64,000 nt of DNA from Dictyostelium firmibasis (GCA_036169595.1 CM069770.1:692001-756000); one strand, 5' to 3'. Counted from the stretch's first letter, positions 12,224-23,505 are shown. Made by a program: numbers and translations. Notes: generated by a model from the sequence alone, not told the origin.

Positions 12224-14389
12224 ATGGATGTTAAAACAAATAATGGAGGAGATATATTTCTTTTTAGAATATGGAGAAATATTGTTTTAAAAAATATTAT
12301 TTTACAAAAACTTTTTTATTTAAATATAAATTTCGAAATAAAAATAAATAAAAAAGAACAATTATTAAATTCAAAATATAGAGATTATATAAAAAAATTA
12401 TATTACTTGTCAAATGAAGATATTTATTTAGGTGATATTCCATCAAGTGTCGAATCATTAACATTTGGTTTTCATTTTAATCAATTATTATCAGAAGGAT
12501 TAATACCATCAAGTGTTAAATCATTAACATTTGGTAATGAATTTAATCAAGTATTATCAGAAGGATCAATACCATCAAGTGTTAAATCATTAATATTAGG
12601 TAATTGTTTTAATCAAGTATTATCAGAAGGATCAATACCATCAAGTGTTAAATCATTATTACTTGGTGGTGGTTTTAATCAAGTATTCTCAGAAGGATCA
12701 ATACCATCAAGTGTCGAATCATTAACATTTGGTGATGGTTTTAATCAAGTATTATCAACAGGATCAATACCATCAAGTGTTGAATCATTAATATTTGGTC
12801 ATAGTTTTAATCAAGTATTATCAGAAGGATCAATACCATCAAGTGTTAAATCATTAATATTTGGTAATTGTTTTAATCAAGTATTATCAGAAGGATCAAT
12901 ACCATCAAGTGTCGAATCATTAACATTTGGTCATTTTTTTAATCAAGTATTATCAGCAGGATCAATACCATCAAGTGTTAAATCATTAACATTTGCTCAT
13001 TCTTTTAATCAAGTATTATCAGAAGGATCAATACCATCAAGTGTTGAATCATTAACATTTGGTCGTTGTTTTAATCAAGTATTATCAGCAGGATCAATAC
13101 CATCAAGTGTTAAATCATTAGCATTTGGTTATGATTTTAACCAAGTATTATCAGAAGGATCAATACCATCAAGTGTTAAATCATTAACATTTGCTCATTC
13201 TTTTAATCAAGTATTATCAGCAGGATCAATACCATCAAATGTTAAATCATTAATATTTGGTCATTCTTTTAATCAAGTATTATCAGCAGGATCAATACCA
13301 TCAAGTGTTAAATCATTAACATTTGGTAGATGTTTTAATCAAGTATTATCAGCAGGATCAATACCATCAAGTGTTGAATCATTAACATTTGGTTGTTATT
13401 TTGATCAAGTATTATCATCAGGATCAATACCATCAAGTGTTAAATCATTAACATTTGGTAATGATTTTAATCAAGTATTATCAGAAGGATCAATACCATC
13501 AAGTGTTGAAACATTAACATTTGGTTATCATTTTAATCAAGTATTATCAGAAGGATCAATACCATCAAGTGTTAAATCATTAACATTTGGTATTTATTTT
13601 AATCAAGTATTATCAGCAGGATCAATACCATCAAATGTTAAATCATTAACATTTGGTATTGATTTTAATCAAGTATTACCAGCAGGATCAATACCATCAA
13701 GTGTTAAATCATTAACATTTGGTCATGATTTTAATCAGGTATTATCAGCAGGATCAATACCATCAAGTGTTAAATCATTAACATTTGGTAATGAATTTAA
13801 TCAAGAATTATCATCAGGATCAATACCATCAAGTGTTGAATCATTAATATTTGGTTATAGATTTAATCAAGTATTATCAGCAGGATCAATACCATCAAAT
13901 GTCAAATCATTAACATTTGGTAATTGTTTTAATCAAGTATTATCAGCAGAATCAATACCATCAAGTGTTGAATCATTAACATTTGGTGAAAATTTTAATC
14001 AAGTATTATCAGCAGGATCAATACCATCAAATGTTAAATCATTAACATTTGGTGATCGTTTTAATCAAGTATTATCAGCAGGAATAATACCATCAAGTGT
14101 TAAATCATTAACATTTGGTATTTATTTTAATCAAGTATTATCAGCAGGATCAATACCATCAAGTGTTAAATCATTAACATTTGGTTATTATTTTGATCAA
14201 GTATTATCAGAAGGATCAATACCATCAAGTGTTAAATTATTGACATTTGGTTATTGTTTTAATCAAGTATTATCAGTAGGATCAATACCATCAAGTGTTG
14301 AATCAATAACATTTGGTTACGATTTTAATCAAGAGTTATCAGCAGGATCAATACCATCAAGTGTTAGATCGGTTAATATAATTAAATGA
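12224..14389 (+). CDS. FNIP repeat-containing protein 1 (29 repeats)
   Basis: 721 residues. The first 70 or so (MDVKTNNGG, IFLFRIWRNIVLKNIILQ, YRDYIKKLYYLSNEDIYLGD) are the conserved F-box-like head of Dictyostelium FNIP proteins. Then 29 units of exactly 22 residues (66 bp) follow, pattern IPSSVxSLTFGxxFNQVLSxGS, ending with a half unit and SVNIIK. Distances between first and last unit are an exact multiple of 66 bp, so no indel has been tolerated. FNIP repeats are leucine-rich-repeat-like solenoids; many family members carry F-box-like heads and are thought to serve as substrate receptors in ubiquitination, which is inference here. Repeat units vary mainly at the two residues after FG. It is preceded 257 bp upstream by the small 105-residue ORF. 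Confidence 0.92.
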   Translation: MDVKTNNGGDIFLFRIWRNIVLKNIILQKLFYLNINFEIKINKKEQLLNSKYRDYIKKLYYLSNEDIYLGDIPSSVESLTFGFHFNQLLSEGLIPSSVKSLTFGNEFNQVLSEGSIPSSVKSLILGNCFNQVLSEGSIPSSVKSLLLGGGFNQVFSEGSIPSSVESLTFGDGFNQVLSTGSIPSSVESLIFGHSFNQVLSEGSIPSSVKSLIFGNCFNQVLSEGSIPSSVESLTFGHFFNQVLSAGSIPSSVKSLTFAHSFNQVLSEGSIPSSVESLTFGRCFNQVLSAGSIPSSVKSLAFGYDFNQVLSEGSIPSSVKSLTFAHSFNQVLSAGSIPSNVKSLIFGHSFNQVLSAGSIPSSVKSLTFGRCFNQVLSAGSIPSSVESLTFGCYFDQVLSSGSIPSSVKSLTFGNDFNQVLSEGSIPSSVETLTFGYHFNQVLSEGSIPSSVKSLTFGIYFNQVLSAGSIPSNVKSLTFGIDFNQVLPAGSIPSSVKSLTFGHDFNQVLSAGSIPSSVKSLTFGNEFNQELSSGSIPSSVESLIFGYRFNQVLSAGSIPSNVKSLTFGNCFNQVLSAESIPSSVESLTFGENFNQVLSAGSIPSNVKSLTFGDRFNQVLSAGIIPSSVKSLTFGIYFNQVLSAGSIPSSVKSLTFGYYFDQVLSEGSIPSSVKLLTFGYCFNQVLSVGSIPSSVESITFGYDFNQELSAGSIPSSVRSVNIIK

Positions 14390-15548
14390 AAATAAATAAA
14401 GAAAATGAATAAAAAATTATTTCAGAAAGAAAGAAAAAAAGAAAATTTAATTAAATTTTATTTTGTTTTTTTGGTTTCTTTTGGTTTTGAGTATCATTTA
14501 ATTTTTTTAACTCTATTATTAAATTATTATTATTGTGTTGGAAATGGTAGAGGTGATATAAATAAAATTTTTTTTGAAATATTTTAATTTTTATTTTTTA
14601 TTTATTATTTTTCTTTTTTGTTTATTCCGAAGTTAATTATTTATTTCCTTATTTATTTATTAATTTTATTAATTTTTTTCTAAATTCTACTTCTATTGTT
14701 TCCTTTTTATTTATTTTATAATTGATGTTGATTCTTTTCAAGAAAATTCCGAACAAAGGTTTTTATCAAAATATAGTTTATAAGAAACCAACATCTTGCC
14801 CACAAAACCAATGAAATTTATATTCACCTTTTAATGATGATGAAAATAATCATTAGAAAACCCTTATTCAACTGATATTCACAGTACTGTTTTTATTTTT
14901 TCATATAAAATTTTTTTTTACAATTTTTTTTCAAAGAAACTCAAAAAACAAGATAAAAGGTATTTTTAATTTTGACTAAATTTGGAGTTTTTATTGAAAA
15001 AAAATATGGTATTTAAAACAAAATTTTTTATAATAAAAAGTCTGCATGGAAAATGAAAAATTGGAGGTAAAAAAAAAATAATACAAAAAATTTTATATGA
15101 CGAAATTTTTTTCAAATCTTTTTTTAAAATTGTTTTTGGTAATTTATTATCAATGATAAAAAAAAATATTTTTTGACTTTTTTTCATTTTTATTATCACA
15201 AAAAAATAAAAATTATCAATTTTGGCGATTTGTGAAAATGGATAGTATTTATGCAAAAAACAAACAAATTTTAATATTTGGTTCATCACTTGTTAATAAC
15301 CCTTTAAATATTGAAAATTGGTGTAAAACTTAAGATTGTTAAATATATTTTAATAAAGTAAGGTTCTCAGAAATGTGTTGTCATTATAATATATTGAAAT
15401 TTCTCAAAAATAAATTTTTTTTTTTTTTTTTTTTAATTTTTTTTTTTAATTTTTTTTTTTTTTTTTAAATGTTCGTTTAGAAAAAAGTTTTTTTTTGAAA
15501 CCTAATATGTTAGCACTACATATTAAATTTTAAAAAAATAAAGACAAG
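14390..15548. other. Intergenic between FNIP genes 1 and 2
   Basis: 14510-14660 resembles 47555-47600 and 48450-48510 (GTGTTGGAAATRGTAGARGTGATATAAATAA and a TTATTCYGAAGTTAATTATT block), so it is part of the FNIP-linked duplicated flank. 14940-15045 is a copy of the dispersed ATAATAAAAAGT repeat. 15340-15548 is the FNIP 2 promoter region with T runs and the shared block TTAAATTTTAAAAAAATAAAG just before the start. Confidence 0.6.
14940..15045 (+). repeat. Dispersed repeat (ACTCAAAAAACAAGAT family), copy 1
   Basis: Related copies occur at 49070-49185 (+), 52385-52500 (-) and 62700-62820 (-). Common elements are CTCAAAAAACAAGAT, TTTGACTAAATTT and AAAATTTTTTATAATAAAAAGT. The core is partly palindromic (AACTTTTTATTA / TAATAAAAAGTT). 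Copies lie beside FNIP genes or the hAT gene. Confidence 0.65.
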
Positions 15549-16889
15549 ATGGAGGTCAAAATAAATAATGGAGAGGATATATTTCTTTTTAGAATATGGA
15601 GAAATATTGTTTTAAAAAATATTATTTTACAACAACTTTATTATTTAAAAAAAAATTTCAATGTAAAAATAGATAAAAAAGAACAATTATTAAATTCAAA
15701 ATATAGAGATTATATAAAAAAATTATATTACTTGTCAAATGAAAATATTTATTTAGGTGATATTCCATCAGGTGTCGAATCATTAACATTTGGTGATCGT
15801 TTTAATCAAGTATTATCAGCAGGATTAATACCATCAAGTGTTGAATCATTAACGTTTGGCAGTAATTTTAATCAAGTATTATCAGCAGGATCAATACCAT
15901 CAAGTGTTAAATCATTAACATTTGGCAGTAATTTTAATCAAGTATTATCAGCAGGATCAATACCATCAAGAGTTGAATCATTAACATTTGGTTATTGTTT
16001 TAATCAAAGGTTATCAGCAGAATCAATACCATCAAGTGTTAAATCATTAACATTTGGTCGTCGTTTTAATCGAGTATTATCAACAGGATCAATACCATCA
16101 AGTGTTGAATCATTAACATTTGGTCATTGTTTTAATCAAATATTATCAGCAGGATCAATACCATCAAGTGTTGAAAAATTAGCATTTGGTTATAGTTTTA
16201 ATCAAGAGTTATCAGCAGGATCAATACCATCAAGTGTTGAATTATTAACATTTGGTTATTGTTTTAATCAAGTATTACCAGAAGGATCAATACCATCAAG
16301 TGTTAAATCATTAACATTTGGTTATAGTTTTAATCAAGTATTATTAGCAGGATCAATACCATCAAATGTTAAATCATTAACGTTTGGTTATCATTTTAAT
16401 CAAGTATTATCAACAGGATCAATACCATCAAGTGTTAAATCATTAACATTTGGTTATTATTTTAATCAAGAGCTATCAGAAGGATCAATACCATCCAGTG
16501 TTAAATCATTAACATTTGGTAGTTGTTTTAATCAAGTATTATCAGCAGGATCAATACCATCAAGTGTTGAATCATTAACATTTGGTTTTAGTTTTAATCA
16601 AGAGTTATCAGCAGGATCAATACCATCAAGTGTTAAATCATTAACATTTGGTTATAGATTTAATCAAGAGTTATCAGCAGGAATAATACCATCAAGTGTT
16701 GAATCATTAACATTTGGTGAAAATTATAATCAAGAATTATCAGCAGGATCAATACCATCAAGTGTTAAATCATTAATATTTGGTCATAGTTTTAATCAAG
16801 TATTATCAGAAGGATCAATACCATCAAGTGTTAAATCATTAATATTTGGTAATTGTTTTAATCAATACCATCAAGTGTTAAATCATTAA
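15549..16889 (+). CDS. FNIP repeat-containing protein 2, C-terminus shifted by deletion
   Basis: The head MEVKINNGEDIFLFRIWRN and 16 complete 22-residue repeats are intact. In the seventeenth unit 19 bp are missing between FNQ and the next IPSSV. The missing stretch is bounded by the repeated ATCAA, so a microhomology or slippage deletion is likely. The frame shifts to YHQVLNH and stops at 16889; the normal ending SVNIIK and its stop survive out of frame at 16955-16969. The predicted product is 446 residues. No small-ORF copy precedes this gene, which shows that an FNIP gene can stand alone. The loss affects only the last repeats, so the protein may still fold. Confidence 0.85.
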   Translation: MEVKINNGEDIFLFRIWRNIVLKNIILQQLYYLKKNFNVKIDKKEQLLNSKYRDYIKKLYYLSNENIYLGDIPSGVESLTFGDRFNQVLSAGLIPSSVESLTFGSNFNQVLSAGSIPSSVKSLTFGSNFNQVLSAGSIPSRVESLTFGYCFNQRLSAESIPSSVKSLTFGRRFNRVLSTGSIPSSVESLTFGHCFNQILSAGSIPSSVEKLAFGYSFNQELSAGSIPSSVELLTFGYCFNQVLPEGSIPSSVKSLTFGYSFNQVLLAGSIPSNVKSLTFGYHFNQVLSTGSIPSSVKSLTFGYYFNQELSEGSIPSSVKSLTFGSCFNQVLSAGSIPSSVESLTFGFSFNQELSAGSIPSSVKSLTFGYRFNQELSAGIIPSSVESLTFGENYNQELSAGSIPSSVKSLIFGHSFNQVLSEGSIPSSVKSLIFGNCFNQYHQVLNH

Positions 16890-16969
16890 CATTTTGCCGT
16901 AATTTTAATCAAAAATTATCAGCAGGATCAATACCATCAAGTGTTGAATCGGTTAATATAATTAAATGA

Positions 16970-17341
16970 GAAATAATAAAGAAAATGATAGTAATAATGA
17001 AAGATTATTTCGGAAAGTTTTCCATAATAAGTTTTTATTATTTTAATATCATTCTATTATCCATGTAATTTTCAATCATAATAATAAAAAAAAATATATT
17101 TACAACTCTAAAAAATAATATATTATTTCAAAAACAAATTAAAAAATTAATAAAAAAAAAAATAATTGGTTCTTTTGTTTGGTTTTTATTTCTTTTTTTT
17201 ATTTTAAATATTGTATGTAGTTCTTTTAGGTATTAAAAAATTGAATTTTATTGATTTTTTATTGTTTAAAGATTGGTTTAGAATCAATATCTAATTTTTA
17301 ATTTAAAATTGAAAATAAATTAATAATTAATTTTGGTTAGA

Positions 17342-17375
<34 letters not shown>

Positions 17376-17392
17376 GGGTATGTAAAAATGAA
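16970..17392. other. Intergenic between FNIP 2 and terpene synthase
   Basis: Tail-to-tail spacer. The first part (GAAAGATTATTTCGGAAAGTTTTCCATAATAAG) is the shared FNIP 3' flank also found, inverted, near 49650, 53070 and 63910. 17163-17330 resembles 10757-10900. No gene is seen. Confidence 0.55.
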
Positions 17393-18556
17393 TTAATAAT
17401 TACGTTTACAAATTATAGTAAATAAAGGATCAGAATTTAAATAATTTGTACAGTTTGATGTATAATTTTCTTTAATTTCAGAGAATAATGAATGTTTTGT
17501 TGAATAACGAGGTGTATTATTTCCCCAAACAAAATTACCACCATTAATAGATAGACTAGCTTTTATACACTTTTTAAATTCATTAAAATCTTTTTCATCT
17601 AATTTTAATTTAAATTCATCCAAAATTTCTTTTTCTAATTGTTCAGATTTTTGATTTAATTTATTAATTTCTTTAAAAACTATTTTTAAACCATTATCAA
17701 ATGAATCTAAGTTAAGAACACCATACTCTTTTAGAATCAATTTGTAAAAGTAATTATTTTTTATTTCATCTTCTAAATATTCTTTTTCAAATGATTGAAT
17801 ATCATTGATTAGTGCCATCGATTTTGAAAGATTTAGAAAAATTAAATAAAACTTTGGATGTAAAAAAATATTTGGATCTAAATCTTCAATTTCCAACATT
17901 ATTGCTCCACATTCTGCAGGGTAATAAGCTATATCAAAATGTCTAATAAAGTGATGAATACTCTCATTACATTGTTCACTCTATTATTTTTTAAAAAATT
18001 TATTAATTATATTTTTTAATTTTTAATTTTTTTTTTTAAAATTTTAAAAACAAACATTTAAATAATTATATGGCCCTAAAGAATGAATATAACAAATCCA
18101 ACCTTGTAAACATTTTGAACGCATTACTTTTTTTGAATTTGAATTTTTACTATATTCCAAAGAATCTTTAACAAATTTTAAAAGGAATTTTTCATGTTGG
18201 TATATATTATCACCAATTGAAGAGTCACCATTTAGAATTTTATATAATCTATCTTTTAGAATTTGATTGTTAAAGTTTTCTTCTTTACCATCAAAAAAAT
18301 CATCAATTGAAAAGAATGCTGCCATTATATCATAACCAATCATAAATTCTATATCATTTTTTGCCATTGAAAAAAAGTAATAAGATAATGCTACACATGA
18401 GGCATTCATAACTTTATCTCTATTACTATCTCTTGAATAAAAACCAATATCACAATAGTTGTCAAAATATTTTTCTCTAATTACTAATTCTTTTTCAAAT
18501 GTTAATGATGGCATCCAATGTTTTGGAAATTTAATATTATCATATAAAGAATACAT
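17393..18556 (-). CDS. Terpene synthase (Dictyostelium TPS type)
   Basis: Exon 1 is 18556-18056 and exon 2 is 17980-17393 (GTTTGT...ATAG, phase 0), giving 362 residues, the usual size of the nine dictyostelid terpene synthases. The metal-binding aspartate-rich motif is [11 protein letters not shown] (near residue 87), and the second motif is NDIQSFEKE (ND-x2-S-x3-E). Other signs are a helical all-alpha composition and [16 protein letters not shown] after the splice. Such enzymes ionise isoprenyl diphosphates (farnesyl or geranyl) through Mg2+ bound by the two motifs; in D. discoideum they make volatile terpenes mainly during multicellular development. Both motifs are complete. Which paralogue this is cannot be decided by eye. 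A 24-bp inverted copy of its 5' end lies 290 bp upstream. Confidence 0.93.
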
Positions 18557-18805
18557 TTTCTTTTTTTTTTTTTTTTTTTTTTTATTTTTTTTTTTTTAAT
18601 TAATTTTTTTTAAAATTAAAAAAAAGTTTTTATAATTTATTTTTTTTTAAAATAAAAATAAACTTTTTTTAATTGAATTTATATTAAAAATTTATATTAA
18701 TATAAAAAAAAACAATTTTTATATTCTTTTTATATTAATATGATAGATTGGAATGATATATTTTTTTTTTATAATTAATTTAAAATAGATTTAAAATTAA
18801 AATAA

Positions 18806-18836
<31 letters not shown>

Positions 18837-18859
18837 AAAATGTATTCTTTATATGATAA
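18537..18859. repeat. Inverted repeat of the terpene synthase 5' end
   Basis: The first bases of the terpene synthase with their upstream A-rich leader, GAAAATGTATTCTTTATATG followed by ATAA, occur again on the + strand at about 18836-18859. The arms face each other across about 250 bp; beyond the start region similarity stops. This looks like the stump of a divergent duplicate. Confidence 0.75.
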
Positions 18860-19039
18860 GGTTAATCTATTTTTCATTATTAGGACCAAAAACATTTTAA
18901 AAGATTCTTTTTTTAAATTAATTTAAAATTTTTTTAAATTTTTTTATAATTTTTTATATTTCTGACCAAATGTGTTACTGTCAGATTTTTAATTTTTTTT
19001 TTATTATTGGTCTTAATTTTATCGTCTCATATTAATTTT

Positions 19040-19380
19040 TTTTTTTTTTTAAAAAATTTAAAAAAGGTTTGTTAATGATAAAATGTAAACAGTGGAAAAA
19101 GAATTTTTAATTAATTTTTGTGTCTTTAAAATTTTTCTTTATTTTTTTTAATTTTATGTCTTAAAAATTTTTGTTTTTTTTATTAAAATTGATTAGAAAG
19201 TTTTTTAGGTTGTCTCTCTACTCTAGTATAGAATTCATTTTCTTTGTTTTTAACAGGCTCAATTAATGTTTAAAATTTTGAGTATGATGGTTTTTTTTTT
19301 TTTTTGATGTTTTAAATTCATGTTGTCTTTAATCTGTATTCATTGGAAATGTGTGTGGTTTATGTCGGAGCTAATCATTA
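19040..19380 (+). repeat. Dispersed repeat, copy 2
   Basis: Follows the same motif order as 10985-11330: GGTTGTCTCTC, TTTTTAACAGGCTCAAT, TTTTGAGTATGATGG, a T run, GATGTTTTAAATTCATGTTG, TTTAATCTGTATTCAT and GTTTATG. Confidence 0.65.
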
Positions 19381-19506
19381 TTTTTTTTATTTTTTTGTTT
19401 TTTTTTTTGCACTGTCCTTGAATCCATCAAAATAATTTTTTTTTTTTTTTTTTCTAAAAGGGAAATTTAATGGTGTGTAGTTTTGAGTCCCAGTTTTTTT
19501 CTCCTG

Positions 19507-19544
<38 letters not shown>

Positions 19545-19549
<5 letters not shown>

Positions 19550-19660
19550 GAATATCACAGTTTTTTAGGCTGTCTCTCCTCGAGAATAGAACTCGTGTTT
19601 ATTGTTTTTTTTTTTTTACAGGCTCAATTAATGTATAAAATTAATGTTTTGAGTGTGTGG
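19545..19660 (+). repeat. Dispersed repeat, copy 3 (partial)
   Basis: ATCACAGTTTTTTAGGCTGT, CTCTCCTCGAGAATAG, ACAGGCTCAATTAATG and TTTTGAGTGTG match the middle of the two longer copies. Confidence 0.6.
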
Positions 19661-19998
19661 CACAAAGGGGAAATAATGTGTCTTTATCTGGCTGGTAACA
19701 TTTGGTGTTAATTACAAACAGTGATATTTGATACTTGTGTTAACATTTAAACCAGCACCTTTTTGAATTGATACTTTGGGGTTGATATTTTTTTTTGATA
19801 TTTTTAGTTTGATATTTTAATTTGATAGTTGTTTGTAATCTGTACATAAATGATAAATAATGTGTTGTGAGGTTGGTGATTTTTGATGTTAATTACAAAT
19901 AATGATATTTGATACGGGTGTTAACATTTGAAAGTGGCACAACATTTTTTTTTTTTTCTCCTGCCATTAATACAAATTTTTTTTTCAAAAAAAAAAAA

Positions 19999-20071
19999 GC
20001 CCGTTTAGCAAAGTTGGAATTGCGGCAGCCTTCTAAGCTGCAGGTCGTGGGATCGAGACCCACAATGGGTG
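19999..20071 (+). tRNA. tRNA-Arg (anticodon TCT)
   Basis: A 73-nt cloverleaf. The acceptor GCCCGTT (19999-20005) pairs with AATGGGT (20064-20070), with discriminator G. The D stem is GCAA/TTGC with a GTTGG loop, the anticodon stem GCAGC/GCTGC with loop CTTCTAA, the variable loop AGGTC, and the T stem GTGGG/CCCAC with loop ATCGAGA. No intron is present. It decodes AGA, the dominant arginine codon of this genome. Confidence 0.95.
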
Positions 20072-20072
20072 T

Positions 20073-20152
20073 AATTTTTCAAAAAAATTGAATTCCCGAA
20101 GTTCCGAAATTCAATTTTTCAAAAAAATTGAATTCCCGAAGTTCCGAAATTT
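20073..20152 (+). repeat. Tandem duplication (2 x 40 bp) just after tRNA-Arg
   Basis: Two adjacent copies of a unit containing TTTTTCAAAAAAATTGAATT and CCCGAAGTTCCGAAATT. The unit is itself partly palindromic (TTGAATT...AATTCAA). Confidence 0.9.
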
Positions 20153-20422
20153 AAAGCCTTGGTTCGAATCTTGGTCATAACACCAAATATAATACCGGGG
20201 GTTTAGCGTAGTGGTTCCTCGCTGAATCACAAACCTCCGTGGTCAAGACCTTGGGATCGAGTCTTGGTCATACCACGAAGTAACGTGGTCATAATTAAAC
20301 CCTCATTATTGGAGGCTATACGTAGTGGTTCTGCGCTGAATCACACAGTCTCCGTGGCCTTGGTTCGAGCCTTAGGTCAGACCACGAAGTAATGAGGTGT
20401 GTTAATTATGACCACGTTACTT

Positions 20423-20423
<1 letters not shown>
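20153..20423 (+). repeat. tRNA-like repeat units with 22-bp inverted repeat
   Basis: Three successive units carry RNA polymerase III B-box-like sequences (GGTTCGAATCT at 20161, GGATCGAGTCT near 20254, GGTTCGAGCCT near 20362). The last two also carry an A-box-like TAGCGTAGTGG or TACGTAGTGG and share GCTGAATCACA, CTCCGTGG and CCACGAAGTAA. CGTGG...CCACG closes a hairpin around the B box. The last unit is enclosed by a perfect inverted repeat, 20277-20298 against 20402-20423. They do not fold as orthodox tRNAs, so tRNA-derived repeat or pseudogene array is the best description. Confidence 0.7.
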
Positions 20424-20457
<34 letters not shown>

Positions 20458-20580
20458 AAATATAATGATAATGTTTATATGATGAATGATTAAAAATTAA
20501 ATTTTATTTCGAATTTTTTTTAACGCCTCGCGTCTTCATAGATAAAAAAAGATAATATGAATTTTAAAAAAGGCAGAGTC

Positions 20581-22258
<1,678 letters not shown>

Positions 22259-22700
22259 TTTTTTTTTCTTTTTTTCTTTTTTTTTCTATTTTCCAATTAT
22301 TAATAAAAACACTATATTTTAATTATCGATTAAAAGAAAAAAATATATAATTAATAATATTTAAAATTTTTAAAAAAAAAAAAAAAAAAAAAAAATTTAT
22401 TAATTAAAAATTAAAAAAATCTTTTAAAAGTAATAGATTAAATATTTTAAACCTCCCACACGGTTTTTTTAATAGTGATAAATAAATATTTACAATTTAA
22501 TTTTTATTTTTTTTATTTTTTTTTTTATTTTTTTTTTTTGTTACCCACAAACCAACAATTGTTTATAAAATTTGTTGAAAAAAAAAAAAAAAAAAATAAT
22601 CCTCAAGAAGAATCTTTTTTCTCTTGGGGTTAATAATAATAATTTAAACCTTCTATTTTTTTTTTTTTATGTAATAAAGTTGTTTATTGTTTTAAAAATG

Positions 22701-22737
<37 letters not shown>

Positions 22738-22791
22738 CAACAAAAAAAATGTAATAAATATTATGACTTTTTTTTTTTTTCTTTTCTAAAT
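22259..22791. other. Intergenic between acyltransferase and CLN5-like gene
   Basis: AT homopolymer spacer, including A runs at 22373-22395 and T runs at 22707-22738. No conserved ORF, RNA or shared repeat was seen. Confidence 0.5.
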
Positions 22792-23505
22792 TTAAATACT
22801 AGAATAACCACTACCACCACTCGTTGAACCTGTTATCTTTGATTTTACGAAACCGAAACCATCAGAAATCAAACCACCTAAATTTGACCATGAATCTTTA
22901 TTTGGAATTAAATCTAAACCTGATTTATCATTCTTAAATTTATTAATCAAAACACCACCGACCATATAAACTGTAACAAATGATACTAATCTATAAAATA
23001 ATAATTAGAAAATAAATAATAAAAAATAATAATAAATAATATTAATAATACTTACATTATAATGAAAACCCAACCACCACCAATAAAATGTTTACCAATA
23101 TTATTATTATTACCACTACTATTTTCATTATTTGGAGAATGATAACAACCTTCTAAAAAGGTTACATTTGATAAATCTCTTTCACCTTTTGGTAAAGGTG
23201 TTACAGAGTAGTTAAATGTAAATGGAGTTTTATCTAGTGTAACATTATAATAATCTCCATTAACATAAAGATAGAAATTTCCTTGGAATAATTGATCTAA
23301 TTCATTGATTAATCCATTGATAGTTTGATTCTTTGTTATTGAAACATTTAACATTGCCCTATAGAATTGAACTACCTCAGCATTTGTTGAACCATCTTCA
23401 ATATATTCAATATGTTGTCTAGTATATAATGTTACAACATCTCTAGATGCAATAACTGATTCATTAATATAAGTTCCTCCTAAATCTATAAAATAGTTGA
23501 TAAAA

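Larger units (their letters stand above)
18860..19998. other. Intergenic, repeats upstream of tRNA-Arg
   Basis: Contains dispersed-repeat copies at 19040-19380 and 19545-19660. A further internal duplication has GGTGTTAATTACAAACAGTG at 19691 and a close copy at 19888, each followed by ATATTTGATAC and GTGTTAACATTT. No ORF is supported. Repeats piled upstream of a tRNA gene are common here because TRE5 retroelements target that position, but no TRE5 sequence could be assigned. Confidence 0.55.

Noticed and set aside
12437-14350. Regular 66-bp repeats resembling a CRISPR array
   Set aside because: The repeats are in frame, code for FNIP units, have no spacers and lie in a eukaryotic gene.
14830-14880. 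Possible C/D box snoRNA (ATGATGA ... CTGA)
   Set aside because: The boxes are only about 30 bases apart, with no terminal stem and no DUSE-like element upstream.
18840-18915. Start of a second terpene synthase gene on the + strand
   Set aside because: Only the first 20 coding bases match; downstream sequence has no terpene synthase motifs.
20197-20280. Second orthodox tRNA gene after tRNA-Arg
   Set aside because: A and B boxes are present but acceptor, anticodon and T stems do not pair as a cloverleaf; called tRNA-like repeat instead.
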